In this document: positions 38,139-47,166 of the stretch, in pieces | Position numbering within the stretch: position 1 is the stretch's first letter | Layout of the letters: the number at the start of each line of letters is the position of its first letter | Assembly (NCBI RefSeq): GCF_001592005.1 | Contig: NZ_BCVZ01000009.1 | Span: forward strand, 1 to 64,000 | Reading direction: 5' to 3' | Length of the DNA: 64,000 bases | From: Bacillus sonorensis NBRC 101234 = KCTC 13918 | Lineage (GTDB): Bacteria; Bacillota; Bacilli; Bacillales; Bacillaceae | Notes under the pieces: model-generated | Database searches by the model: none | What the model saw: the letters and a program-made list of their open reading frames with translations, nothing else | What the model was told of the DNA's origin: nothing | Program-made: the position numbers and the translations under genes

Positions 38139-39503
38139 TCAAGGAATAAATCTTCCTACTTTTTCATTTGAAATTCCTTTTTCTTCATCATAGATTTCGA
38201 CACCGCGAAGGATTGTTTTCACTACCTGAGCACCAATTTTGCGGCCAATATACGGACTAATTTTGTGTCGATATGCTAAGTCCCCAGCTTTTAATTCATA
38301 AGGTGCATCTTTCTTAATAAATACGAAATCTGCATCTTTCCCTACTGCAATACTGCCTTTTGATGCGAGATTAAAACGTTTCGCAGGGTTTGTAGCAATA
38401 ATGGCTGCAAATTTGGATAATGGCATATTACGTTTTTGCACACCTTCATCAAATAATACATCGACATTATTTTGTAAACCTGCGATACCTCCCCAAGCTT
38501 CAAATGCATTATCCGTAGCTTTTAAGTCCGGGGTACATGGTGAATGGTCTGATGTTACGAATGAAATATCTCCGTTTAATACCCGATTCCACATGCCTTC
38601 TAAGCGTGATTGCTCACGGATTGGCGGAGAGCATTTTACAACCGGTCCGATATTATCTAGTTCTTCTTTATAGAAATATAAATAGTGTGTACATGTTTCG
38701 CATGTAATATCGACCCCTTCCTGTTGTGCTTTGACAATTTCGTCTACGCCCTCTTCACAAGCTATATGAACGATGTGTACACGACATCCCGTTTCTTTCG
38801 CAAATAGAATAATTTTTCTAATCGGTTCTACTTCAGTAAATACGGGTCGAGAATCTACATAAGCACGCAATGAAGTTTCCCCATTTTTAGATGCTATTTC
38901 CCCTAACTTATCGGTGATTGCGGCATTTTCAGCGTGTATAGATAATATTTTGCCTGTCTTCGCAATTTGTTTCATGCCTTCGTAGAGGGAATAGTCATCC
39001 ACGTTCATGAAATCTCCTTCTATAGAACGGTCGCCACATGTTGCTAAAAAACATTTATATGCAACAACACCATTGCTATCCAATTCTTGAATACCCCCAT
39101 CCAAGTTAAATGGTACTAAACCGCCGTAACTCGCAACGTCTACTGATAATTTTCCTTTTCCGGCTTTAAATTTTTCTTGAATAGATTCCTCATCTACCGT
39201 TGCTGGCACTTGATTTAATGGCATTTCAATAATCGTCGTTACACCGCCTTTTGCAGCGGCACGTGTTCCTGTGTCATAGCCCTCCCATTCATCACGATAG
39301 CCGCCGCCCGGCTCTGTGATATGCACATGTGCATCAATCATACCTGGAGATACAATAGATCCTTTTGCATCGATAATTTTTGCACTTGTACCCAAATCCT
39401 TACCGATTGCTGCGATTTTGCCATCTTTGATCCCTACTTCGACTTCTTGTTCACCATTTTCTAGAATGACTAATCCATTTTTGATAATTGAATCAAAATT
39501 CAT
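38139..39503 (-). CDS. allB: Allantoinase AllB
   Basis: About 454 residues. Cyclic amidohydrolase: GMIDAHVHITEPGGGYRDEWEG (HxH metal ligands), AYKCFLATCG with the Lys that is carboxylated to bridge two metals, LSIHAENA, VHIVHIACEEG and SFVTSDHSPCTPDLK (catalytic Asp region). It opens the hydantoin ring of allantoin to allantoate, the first step of the pathway. ATG at 39503 is preferred to 39512, as AGGAGG directly abuts the latter. Confidence 0.93.
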   Translation of the reverse strand: MNFDSIIKNGLVILENGEQEVEVGIKDGKIAAIGKDLGTSAKIIDAKGSIVSPGMIDAHVHITEPGGGYRDEWEGYDTGTRAAAKGGVTTIIEMPLNQVPATVDEESIQEKFKAGKGKLSVDVASYGGLVPFNLDGGIQELDSNGVVAYKCFLATCGDRSIEGDFMNVDDYSLYEGMKQIAKTGKILSIHAENAAITDKLGEIASKNGETSLRAYVDSRPVFTEVEPIRKIILFAKETGCRVHIVHIACEEGVDEIVKAQQEGVDITCETCTHYLYFYKEELDNIGPVVKCSPPIREQSRLEGMWNRVLNGDISFVTSDHSPCTPDLKATDNAFEAWGGIAGLQNNVDVLFDEGVQKRNMPLSKFAAIIATNPAKRFNLASKGSIAVGKDADFVFIKKDAPYELKAGDLAYRHKISPYIGRKIGAQVVKTILRGVEIYDEEKGISNEKVGRFIP

Positions 39504-39539
39504 CAAAATCATCCTCCTCTTTTTTAAGCTGCAAGAATC

Positions 39540-40190
39540 ATATTACTTGCTGCATTGATAGAGATTGCTGTAAATAGAAGTACACCTGTAGCAAGGAAAC
39601 CGCCAATATATATCCTATTGATTAACAACATTCAGTATATTCCGTTCTTGTTGACCCAATAGAGCAGCCAATTAAAATGGTTACAGTTGAAAAGGCAAAT
39701 AAAACGTGAGCAGCAACAATACCGGAAACTTGTCCAATAATTTATGTTTTTGCTGATTTTATTTGTGTGGAGCCGGAAACACTCAATAAAGCTTGTAAAC
39801 CAGCAAATGTCTGCAATCAAACCGAGGAGATCCAATCCGCAGCACCACGTAATACACCTTGCAGTTAGCACCTATATCACCATAGGTATATCTTAAATGC
39901 ATAAAACCGGGATGCTGTTTTGAACCCTTGTATCCGCTTACGGCGAGTCGTAAGGCTATCTAAGAAGGAACTTATAATAAGGGATACCATTAATTTTAGC
40001 GGTGATGATCCCAGTTTTAAAAAGACCACCAACGGCTATATCATTCTGAATATTACGCCCTGCTCCCACTGCAACGTTAAATGAGGATGAATTTCTTTGT
40101 TCAAGTGATCTTCGGCATGATATCTTTATAATAACCACACTTTTCAAAAAACGAAGAATCCTGTTGAATACCTTGATTTTGTTCAAGCAT
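39540..40190 (-). pseudogene. Decayed integral membrane protein (permease-like)
   Basis: A minus-strand gene start is visible (GGAG, then ATG at 40190 reading MLEQNQGIQQDSSFFEKCGY), but the frame shifts after about 28 codons into FNVAVGAGRNIQNDIAVGGL and then GIITAKINGIPYYKF. Several stops later, near 39790-39610, GQVSGIVAAHVLFAFSTVTI reads as a membrane helix in yet another frame with an internal stop. It is most simply a multiply disrupted transporter gene placed between allB and the regulator. The family is not identified. Confidence 0.6.
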
Positions 40191-40337
40191 AATGATTCTC
40201 CTTTAATATTTTTAACTAAAGGATTATACGTATAATTACCTTCAAAAACAGTGTACTATCAGAGTTAGAAGTTATCCTTGTAACATCTTACATATTTTAT
40301 TTTATCTTTTTCTAACATAGATAAGGAGGTAGCCTTT

Positions 40338-41954
40338 TTGACAACTTTAAAAGAAATATTATCTGTACTGCAATTTTCAGATTTAACATTGCTGAATGAG
40401 CAGGGCGATTTGGAACGAGTGGTAGAAATGGTTGATATTACAGAAACGCCTGATATTAAAAATTTTACAACGCCACGCTCACTTATCGTCACAACAGGAA
40501 TGAGCTATCAGGATGACCAATCCGGACTAATCAGTCTTATTAGTGAGTTAAATGATATACAAGTTGCTGGTCTAGGTATCAAGCTATCCCGATTTTTAAA
40601 AAAATTAGATGATGAGGTTATTGCATTTGCAAACAAATTAAAATTCCCAATTATTGAAATTCCGGAAAGTTGGAATTTGGGATCCATTACTCATCATATA
40701 TCTTCATTTATCTTGGATGAAGAAACAGAAAAATTACACTTCGCATTAGATATCCAACAAGAGTTAAATGCTATGCTGATGCAAGGGTTAAGCCTGAACA
40801 TGATGATTGAGCGTTTAAGTAGACTTATAAAGGTTCCTGTCATGCTGCTAAATTCTTTTCATCAAGTTGAATCATCGAGTCATCACTTTCATCAAAACTC
40901 AGAACATGTTCAAAAAAACCTTAATTATTTCAGGAGATATTTATTAAATTCAGAGCAAATCGAACCAAATCATAATGGTGTTTTCCAGGAAGAATATGCT
41001 GTATTTAAGGTTCCTGCATTTAAATATTTTCCGTATTATCTTATGATTTCAAATGTTAATTTGCTCAACTATCCGATTAGTTTATTAACAATAGAACAAG
41101 CAGTCAACACACTTAGCCTCGCAATTTATAAAAATAGTAAAATCAAGGAAGCAGAGCAGCAGGACGTGAACCATTTTTTCACAACACTTATGTCCGAACA
41201 TCCTGATAACCTTGTTTCACTGGCACAACACACTGACCTTTTAAAAAAATATCACATTCAACCTTCTACATTCTATCAAGTGATTATTTGCGGGATTGAC
41301 AAAGAAAAGAATGTAGAAAATAGCGCCTACATAAATGAGCGTTATCAGATGACTTTTGAGTGGCTGACGCATAAGTTTACTGGGATTGACCCTTCCATTA
41401 GCATATATATGTCTCAGGGTGAACGCAGATTTACGATACTTTTACAAAGAAGACATCATTATTATTTGGAATACTGCAGATATATCCAAAAAGAGTATCA
41501 GCTATTTTTTAATAGCTCCCTTTCATTTGGCATTGGCAATGAAGTCTCCGAGCTTTCACAATTACCACTGTCTTTTTTCGAAGCAAATGAGGCTTATGAT
41601 AATAAATATGAACAAGGCGAAATGGAATTTATAGAGTCCTACAAATCCAAAAGCGTAGAAGAATTATTACAGCTCATTCCAACGAATAAATTAAAGCCAT
41701 TTATCATTTATACACTCGGTCCTTTAGCCTATCCTCAGACAACGAAGGAAAAAGAACTACGATTCACATTAAGTGTCTATATGGCAAACCAATGTGATCT
41801 TACAAAGACCTCAGAAGATATTTTTATTCACCGTAATACTGTGAAATATCGCATTAAAAAATGCGAAGAAATATTAGGTCAATCTGTAGAGTCTCCTGAT
41901 ACATCACTGAGCATTCGATTGGCATTATTTGCTTCAGAGAAAATATCGTTGTAA
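40338..41954 (+). CDS. PucR-family transcriptional regulator
   Basis: 538 residues. The N-terminal PucR domain (residues about 5-125; SLIVTTGMSYQDDQSGLISL, PIIEIPESWNLG) is followed by a GGDEF-like middle region and a C-terminal helix-turn-helix DIFIHRNTVKYRIKKCEEIL (HTH_30). PucR proteins activate purine/allantoin catabolism genes in Bacillus, sensing allantoin-pathway metabolites. TTG start 9 nt after AAGGAGGT. Its position between allB and the MFS gene makes it the likely regulator of this island. Confidence 0.85.
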   Translation: MTTLKEILSVLQFSDLTLLNEQGDLERVVEMVDITETPDIKNFTTPRSLIVTTGMSYQDDQSGLISLISELNDIQVAGLGIKLSRFLKKLDDEVIAFANKLKFPIIEIPESWNLGSITHHISSFILDEETEKLHFALDIQQELNAMLMQGLSLNMMIERLSRLIKVPVMLLNSFHQVESSSHHFHQNSEHVQKNLNYFRRYLLNSEQIEPNHNGVFQEEYAVFKVPAFKYFPYYLMISNVNLLNYPISLLTIEQAVNTLSLAIYKNSKIKEAEQQDVNHFFTTLMSEHPDNLVSLAQHTDLLKKYHIQPSTFYQVIICGIDKEKNVENSAYINERYQMTFEWLTHKFTGIDPSISIYMSQGERRFTILLQRRHHYYLEYCRYIQKEYQLFFNSSLSFGIGNEVSELSQLPLSFFEANEAYDNKYEQGEMEFIESYKSKSVEELLQLIPTNKLKPFIIYTLGPLAYPQTTKEKELRFTLSVYMANQCDLTKTSEDIFIHRNTVKYRIKKCEEILGQSVESPDTSLSIRLALFASEKISL

Positions 41955-41967
41955 ATAAAATACTTAT

Positions 41968-43209
41968 TTAGTTAGCTGCTGCTTTATTCTGTCTTAACAT
42001 AACCACAAGGAAAAATAGCAACGCTGCAGCTGCAAGGAGGATGGTTGCAATATAGAATGCTAATACTTGCGAGCCGGTTACATCACCAATATAGCCAGTA
42101 AGTGTCGGTGCAATAACAGATGAGCTCATTCCAAAGAAGTTAAAGAGAGTTAATGCTCTGGCAACTCTGTCTCCTGATACGGAATCAGATACATAGGTTA
42201 TTAAAACTGGATCAATCGCAAGTTTGCCTAATAAGCCATATAAAATTAACGCAATATACAGCACTGCAGGATTTGGTGCAAATACTGTCAAACTAATTGT
42301 TACTGCTGCAGCAATTAATAGAAATAAAATTAAACGCAGACGCAAATGTGCATTTTTGTCTATATATTTAGTAAATATCAAAGCGCCAGGTACTGCAGTG
42401 ACCGCAACTAGTGCAGCTGCATATCCTACTGAACCTTGATTAAATCCTTTTTCTGCTACAAGGAATGATGGCAGCCAAGTTACAATCATATAATAGCCAT
42501 AGCATGTTGCAAAATATACAAAATATACAACTAATTGTCTTGGAGAAAATAAGCTTTCATTTTGAATATCCATGCTTAGTGCGGCGTCTTTCTTCTCTTC
42601 AGCCACTTCCTTATCTGATGTTTTATCTTGTTTAATAAACAACACAAACACAAATGTTACAGCTACGATGACGATAGCTGTTATAACAAGCATATAATTC
42701 CATTGAATATCAAAACCGCCTACTAATACCGATGATCCGATTAGTCCAATTACCATCCCTAATGCTGAACCGCTGTTTATAATCGCATTGGAAAAACTTT
42801 TTTTATCTTTTGGCGTATGTTTGGCTGACAAGGAAAAGGCTGCACCGTAATATGAACCGGTCGAAATACCAGCCAATAACGAACCAATGTATACTTGCAT
42901 GATGGTTGAACTTGTGCCAATTACAAATGCAGCCAGCGCAAAAACGATAAATGCAGGAATTAAAACCTTTTTTTGTCCAAATTTATCGACAAGGGCTCCT
43001 GACGGAATTTGCATACCTGTATATGCAAAGAAATAAATAGAAGCAACCAACCCCATCTGTGTGTCACTAATATTTCCTAATGATTCTTGAATCTGCGGAT
43101 ATATTGGCGTAAGTATTGTGCGATAAATCCAAATAGCTACCCACCCTAAACACAATGCAATAATGATCTTTTTGTAATAATTGGGGTCATGTTTAATTGT
43201 TTTTTCCAC
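41968..43209 (-). CDS. MFS transporter, probable allantoin/ureide uptake
   Basis: 413 residues, 12 membrane helices. GALVDKFGQKKVLIPAF is the MFS loop 2-3 motif. A charged central loop (KQDKTSDKEVAEEKKDA) separates the halves. It is convergent with the PucR gene. As the only intact transporter in the island it probably imports allantoin or a related ureide or carboxylate; the substrate is inferred from context only. GTG start with AAGGGAG upstream. Confidence 0.8.
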   Translation of the reverse strand: MEKTIKHDPNYYKKIIIALCLGWVAIWIYRTILTPIYPQIQESLGNISDTQMGLVASIYFFAYTGMQIPSGALVDKFGQKKVLIPAFIVFALAAFVIGTSSTIMQVYIGSLLAGISTGSYYGAAFSLSAKHTPKDKKSFSNAIINSGSALGMVIGLIGSSVLVGGFDIQWNYMLVITAIVIVAVTFVFVLFIKQDKTSDKEVAEEKKDAALSMDIQNESLFSPRQLVVYFVYFATCYGYYMIVTWLPSFLVAEKGFNQGSVGYAAALVAVTAVPGALIFTKYIDKNAHLRLRLILFLLIAAAVTISLTVFAPNPAVLYIALILYGLLGKLAIDPVLITYVSDSVSGDRVARALTLFNFFGMSSSVIAPTLTGYIGDVTGSQVLAFYIATILLAAAALLFFLVVMLRQNKAAAN

Positions 43210-43615
43210 GGTATGACACGCTCCCTTCTTATTATTTAATCTATTTTTTATTTAATTAAATTGTAGGTTGTAAGCCAGCCAATAACATTGTTCACTTTCA
43301 ACAAAAACAAAAGCAACATTATACATTTTAGACAAAAGGCGTCTGCTTAAAAATATCGATGGAATGATTCATCGATAGAAGCTAGTCTTATTTTTCCCAG
43401 CTCTCTCATTTCTATAAAAGTAATAATAGTAATGCCTTTTCCCTCTTTCATTATTACTTCTATGAGCAAACACTATTTTGCAAAATATAAAAAAATCATC
43501 TTTAGACAAACAAGAAATAAGCCCAAATAACTCTATAGTTATCGAGCCTATTCTATCTATAACAAGATTGAGCGTGTCCTTACAGACTAAGAGCCTAACG
43601 TCTGCTTTATTTAGA
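43210..43615. other. AT-rich gap between MFS gene and cupin gene
   Basis: About 400 bp without a convincing gene. An inverted repeat AAGTAATAAT / ATTATTACTT near 43418-43458 may form a weak hairpin downstream of the cupin gene. The first 50 bp hold the MFS gene's presumed promoter. Confidence 0.4.
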
Positions 43616-43999
43616 TTAATCATGCTTATGCGGAATGAAACCAATAGGCGTCGGCCCCGCTATTCCAATCATAACGAAATTTTTATCGGAATTATTTGTC
43701 ATTCCATGCTTTTCCCCTGCACGTGCAACAACGACATCACCAGCTTGAATCGGAACCTTTTCGCCACATTCCGGATAAAAATCTGCTGTTCCTTCGATGA
43801 CAATCCATATATCGTCAGCATTCTCATGCGAATGGATTGGCAAAGTTTGCCCTGGGCGCATACACCATACAGCTCCTACAGTATTAGATGTTTCATAGAA
43901 AATATGTTTTGTTGCTTCTTCTTCTCTAAACTTCTGAATGTCTGGCCAATGGAAAATACGATTTTTTAAATCTTCTCTTGCTACTTCTTTCAGTGTCAT
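43616..43999 (-). CDS. Small cupin-domain protein
   Basis: 127 residues from ATG 43999, which follows GAGGAG by 8 nt. Cupin motifs: MRPGQTLPIHSHENADDIWIV (HxHxxxxE metal site) and PIQAGDVVVARAGEKHGMTN (second His). It folds as a single metal-binding cupin. It lies in the allantoin island, and a role in ureidoglycine, ureidoglycolate or oxamate handling is possible, but no function can be assigned from sequence. Confidence 0.75.
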   Translation of the reverse strand: MTLKEVAREDLKNRIFHWPDIQKFREEEATKHIFYETSNTVGAVWCMRPGQTLPIHSHENADDIWIVIEGTADFYPECGEKVPIQAGDVVVARAGEKHGMTNNSDKNFVMIGIAGPTPIGFIPHKHD

Positions 44000-44112
44000 T
44001 GTATTTTCTCCTCGCTTCATTTTCCAAAATACCACAACTCTATTGTTCAATTATTCACATATTATTTTACAAGCAAAACACTTATCTGATCTGTAAGAAA
44101 AGCTCCTCTATA

Positions 44113-45081
44113 TTATCTTTGAATAATATTCTGAGGTCTACCTTCCAGGAATGCAATGGTATTATTGAATGCAATTTCAGCACGTAATTCCATTGCCTCA
44201 TCCGTAAAGAAACCTACATGTGGTGTTAAAATGACATTTTTGGCATGTAATAGTTTATAGTCAGTTGGAATAGGAGGCTCCATATCAAACACGTCAATAC
44301 CAGCTCCAGCAATTCTTCCCTCATTTAACGCATCAGCCAATGCGTCATTATCAATAATTGGACCTCGTGCACAGTTGATTAAAATGGCTGATTCTTTCAT
44401 TAGCCCTAATTTTTCTTTGGAAATCAAACCTTTTGTGCTTGGTAGTAATGGTACATGTAATGACACAATATCGGATTGTATTAATAATTCATCTAACTCC
44501 ATGTACTCGATGCCCAAATCTGTCACTTCTGGATTTTTTCGAGATTGGTCTGAAGCTACCAATTTTGCACCAAATGCTTTAAACAATTGAGCAGTCATCA
44601 TACCAATTTTACCTGTACCAATCAAACCAACTGTTTTTCCCTTAATTTCACTACCTCGGAATGCCCCGGGATAATTATCAGCACGAATTTCTTTATCCCC
44701 CCGCGCGATGCGGCGATATAAATCTAATACTAAACCAATTGTTAATTCTGCAACTGCTTGATTCGCATATCCAGCTGCATTACATATCATAATATCCCGG
44801 TTCTTAGCCTGAGCATACTCTACATGATCGACACCTGTAAAAGCAACATTGATTAATTTTAAGTTATTATTTTGATCAATTGCTTCTGAAGGATAAGGAT
44901 TATTCGCAATCATAATAACATCTGCACCTTCACTACGTTTTGCCAATTCTGCCGAATCCGTTGTTTTCTCATTGTAGTAAACAAATTCATGGCCTTGCTG
45001 TTTGATGGGTTCTGCTAATTTCTCAATGAGCGAATCTGAAACATTTAATGGTTCTAATAATTTAACTAACAATTCATCCAT
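44113..45081 (-). CDS. D-isomer-specific 2-hydroxyacid dehydrogenase
   Basis: 322 residues. NAD-binding VGLIGTGKIGMMTAQLFKAF (GxGxxG), catalytic Arg in INCARGPIID, Glu in IDVFDMEPPIP and His in VILTPHVGFFT. The family covers glycerate, phosphoglycerate, glyoxylate/hydroxypyruvate and lactate dehydrogenases. In this setting reduction of a 2-oxo acid such as glyoxylate, a spontaneous breakdown product of ureidoglycolate, is a plausible role, by inference. AGAGGAATG context upstream. Confidence 0.82.
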   Translation of the reverse strand: MDELLVKLLEPLNVSDSLIEKLAEPIKQQGHEFVYYNEKTTDSAELAKRSEGADVIMIANNPYPSEAIDQNNNLKLINVAFTGVDHVEYAQAKNRDIMICNAAGYANQAVAELTIGLVLDLYRRIARGDKEIRADNYPGAFRGSEIKGKTVGLIGTGKIGMMTAQLFKAFGAKLVASDQSRKNPEVTDLGIEYMELDELLIQSDIVSLHVPLLPSTKGLISKEKLGLMKESAILINCARGPIIDNDALADALNEGRIAGAGIDVFDMEPPIPTDYKLLHAKNVILTPHVGFFTDEAMELRAEIAFNNTIAFLEGRPQNIIQR

Positions 45082-45219
45082 TCCTCTCCATTATTTTTTA
45101 ATCATTTACCACTTGCAGCTTATATATTAGTTTGTGAATAAATTCACAAATTAATTTTTACAATAGCCCATTTCATATATACTGTCAATCCATTCACAAA
45201 ATTAAAATAAATTTAATGA

Positions 45220-45333
45220 TCAATAGCTTATGAAGGTGGGGCTTCAATAGAAGAAATCTCACGTGCCCTAACGCATTCTGATACAAAAACAACGCAGGCC
45301 TATGTAAATACACCAGCGGTTAAATTGAAGTAG
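45220..45333 (+). pseudogene. C-terminal remnant of a tyrosine recombinase/integrase
   Basis: An open stretch of 37 codons reads SIAYEGGASIEEISRALTHS followed by DTKTTQAYVNTPAVKLK and a stop. This is the C-terminal catalytic end of phage-type integrases (LGHSDxxTTxxYxN, with the second His region and nucleophilic Tyr). Upstream is an in-frame stop (45217) and no homologous sequence. It lies at the right edge of the AT-rich island. Confidence 0.75.
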
Positions 45334-45433
45334 GCCGAAACAGATATGAGGCAAGCCTGAGGTTGTGTTCATATTGGAATTGCACCGTTGTCAAAAAGGG
45401 AAGGACACTTCCTTCCCTTTTTGAGCATCCTGC

Positions 45434-45949
45434 TCACTTTTTATCAATTCTTTCTGTCACAATCCCGACGATGTCCCGATCTGAAACAAAGCCGAAATGG
45501 CGGCTGTCATAACTGTGAATTCGGTTGTCCCCAAGGACAAAGTAATGGTTTGCCGGAACTTTTTTCTCTCCCGTTACCTCTTCAAGCGTAAAATCCCCTG
45601 TCAGGTCGCCTCCGGCGGTAACAGCCTTTAATTCATCCAAATAAGGCTCTTTTACCGGTTTGTTATTAATAAACAGCTGATCATCTTCATATTTCAGCGT
45701 TTCACCCGGAAGTCCGATGATCCGTTTAATGAATACATCTTTCTCAGGCCCTTTAAACAGGAGGATGTCAAAGCGATTGATCGTTTGAAAATGATGGGCA
45801 AAGCGGTTGATCAAAAGTGTATTGCCCTCCTGAAAGGTTGGATTCATGCTGACCCCTTCTACTTTATATTCAATAAAAATGGCGTTTTTCACCTGAATTC
45901 CAAGGACGATCAACAACACTGCGGCAATGACCATATAGCGCTTTTTCAC
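45434..45949 (-). CDS. sipV: Type I signal peptidase SipV
   Basis: 171 residues. One N-terminal membrane helix (VIAAVLLIVLGIQVKNAIF), catalytic Ser in VEGVSMNPTF, catalytic Lys in VFIKRIIGLPGETL, and box E YFVLGDNRIHSYDSRHFGFV. It cleaves Sec signal peptides outside the membrane. GTG start. It lies 12 nt downstream of yhjE, as in B. subtilis where the pair is sipV-yhjE. Confidence 0.92.
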   Translation of the reverse strand: MKKRYMVIAAVLLIVLGIQVKNAIFIEYKVEGVSMNPTFQEGNTLLINRFAHHFQTINRFDILLFKGPEKDVFIKRIIGLPGETLKYEDDQLFINNKPVKEPYLDELKAVTAGGDLTGDFTLEEVTGEKKVPANHYFVLGDNRIHSYDSRHFGFVSDRDIVGIVTERIDKK

Positions 45950-45961
45950 ATCAATGCCCCC

Positions 45962-46570
45962 CTAGTCATTCTCTCTCTGGCTGATTTTCACGTTCAAACG
46001 ATGTTCAATGCGTTTTCCGGCGTACCATAAAATCAAAATGACGATAATGGCGGCTGCTGTCCGCAAAGGCTGCGTAAAGAGCGCATTCAGGTCATGGCCG
46101 ATAAAACTGACGATAAAAATCATCACGAACTTTCCGCAAAGAACCGCAAGTGAAAAAGGCAGCAGGCTGATTCTCGAGAGCCCTGCCACAACATTCACCG
46201 CCGCCGAAGGGGTGAAGGGAAAACAAAGCAGCAGAAACAGCGGGCCGAAGCCGCGTTTTTCGAGCCAGATCATCAGCCTTTTCACCGACTGGTGCCTGCG
46301 TATAAAAGCCAAGGCCTTTTGCTGGCCGAAATGGCGGATAAAAAGAAAGACCGAAATCGACCCCGCTGAAGCCCCGATCCACGTCAAAAGGAACCCCTCC
46401 CACAAACCGAACGAATTAACATTTGCAACGATAAACACGATGAGGGGAAGAAACGGAAGAAGGGCTTCAATGAACGGCAGCAAGATAGCGGCAAAAGGAC
46501 CAAAAGCCCGATAGCTTTGAAAAAATTCTGTTAGATTCTCTTCTGTAAAATAACTGAAAAATTGCTCCAA
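45962..46570 (-). CDS. yhjE: SNARE-associated/DedA-like membrane protein YhjE
   Basis: About 202 residues with five to six membrane segments. FIEALLPFLPLIVFIVANVN and CFPFTPSAAVNVVAGLSRIS are typical of the TVP38/TMEM64 (VTT) domain. A TTG start at 46570 is chosen because AGGAGA lies six bases ahead of it; the ATG at 46585 precedes that site. Function in envelope homeostasis is assumed for the family. Operon with sipV. Confidence 0.85.
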   Translation of the reverse strand: MEQFFSYFTEENLTEFFQSYRAFGPFAAILLPFIEALLPFLPLIVFIVANVNSFGLWEGFLLTWIGASAGSISVFLFIRHFGQQKALAFIRRHQSVKRLMIWLEKRGFGPLFLLLCFPFTPSAAVNVVAGLSRISLLPFSLAVLCGKFVMIFIVSFIGHDLNALFTQPLRTAAAIIVILILWYAGKRIEHRLNVKISQREND

Positions 46571-46800
46571 CTTTATTCTCCTCATACAGTTGTCTACTTC
46601 TATTCTACACGTTAAACCTAAAACTTTAAATGATCGGCCTCCAAGGTTTTCAAGAATCGGCAGAACAGCACTTCCTTATTATTCTGAAACAACCCGGTCA
46701 TTTTAGTCTTTTTTTCCCGTTCTTGAAAAAAGAACGGACTTTCGTGTAAAATAAAAACAGAACAAACGTTCCCAAACAGAAAGAAATGAGGAGAAAAGCC

Positions 46801-47166
46801 ATGACGAGAATTCCTGCAGATGTCAGGGACACGATTGAAAAGGCTATTTATCTTCCGATGACCATCAGCATTTTAAACAGGGATATCAGCATAATTCAGC
46901 AAAGTCCGTTTAAGCTGAAGGACCCTTATCTGCGCCTGATCGAACAGGCGCTGAAGCTGGCCCAGCGCGATTTATACGATGTAAAAACCGATTTACGCAG
47001 GCGGAAAGTCAAAATTCACGAAGTGTCCCGTGACGAAGCATTTACGATGTATTGCTTTATTTATGAAGGATACGAAGAAGAGCACAACTACTTTAATCCC
47101 CGTATCCGCAACCAGGTCGCCGCGCTTTTGGAGCATTATTTATTCGCGGCAGAGCCCGGTCAATAG
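46801..47166 (+). CDS. yhjD: Conserved protein YhjD
   Basis: 121 residues, mostly helical and charged, no membrane segment. Start at ATG 46801 behind AGGAGAAAAG; the ATG at 46786 lies upstream of that site. Size and neighbourhood match B. subtilis YhjD, of unknown function and reported as sporulation-associated. Its 3' end overlaps the convergent comK by 7 nt. Confidence 0.8.
   Translation: MTRIPADVRDTIEKAIYLPMTISILNRDISIIQQSPFKLKDPYLRLIEQALKLAQRDLYDVKTDLRRRKVKIHEVSRDEAFTMYCFIYEGYEEEHNYFNPRIRNQVAALLEHYLFAAEPGQ

Noticed and set aside
39632-39871. 79-codon Cys/Trp-rich minus-strand frame
   Set aside because: An out-of-frame reading of the decayed membrane-protein gene.
43478-43969. 163-codon plus-strand frame opposite the cupin gene
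   Set aside because: The cupin frame has motifs and a good ribosome binding site; the opposite frame has no recognisable content.
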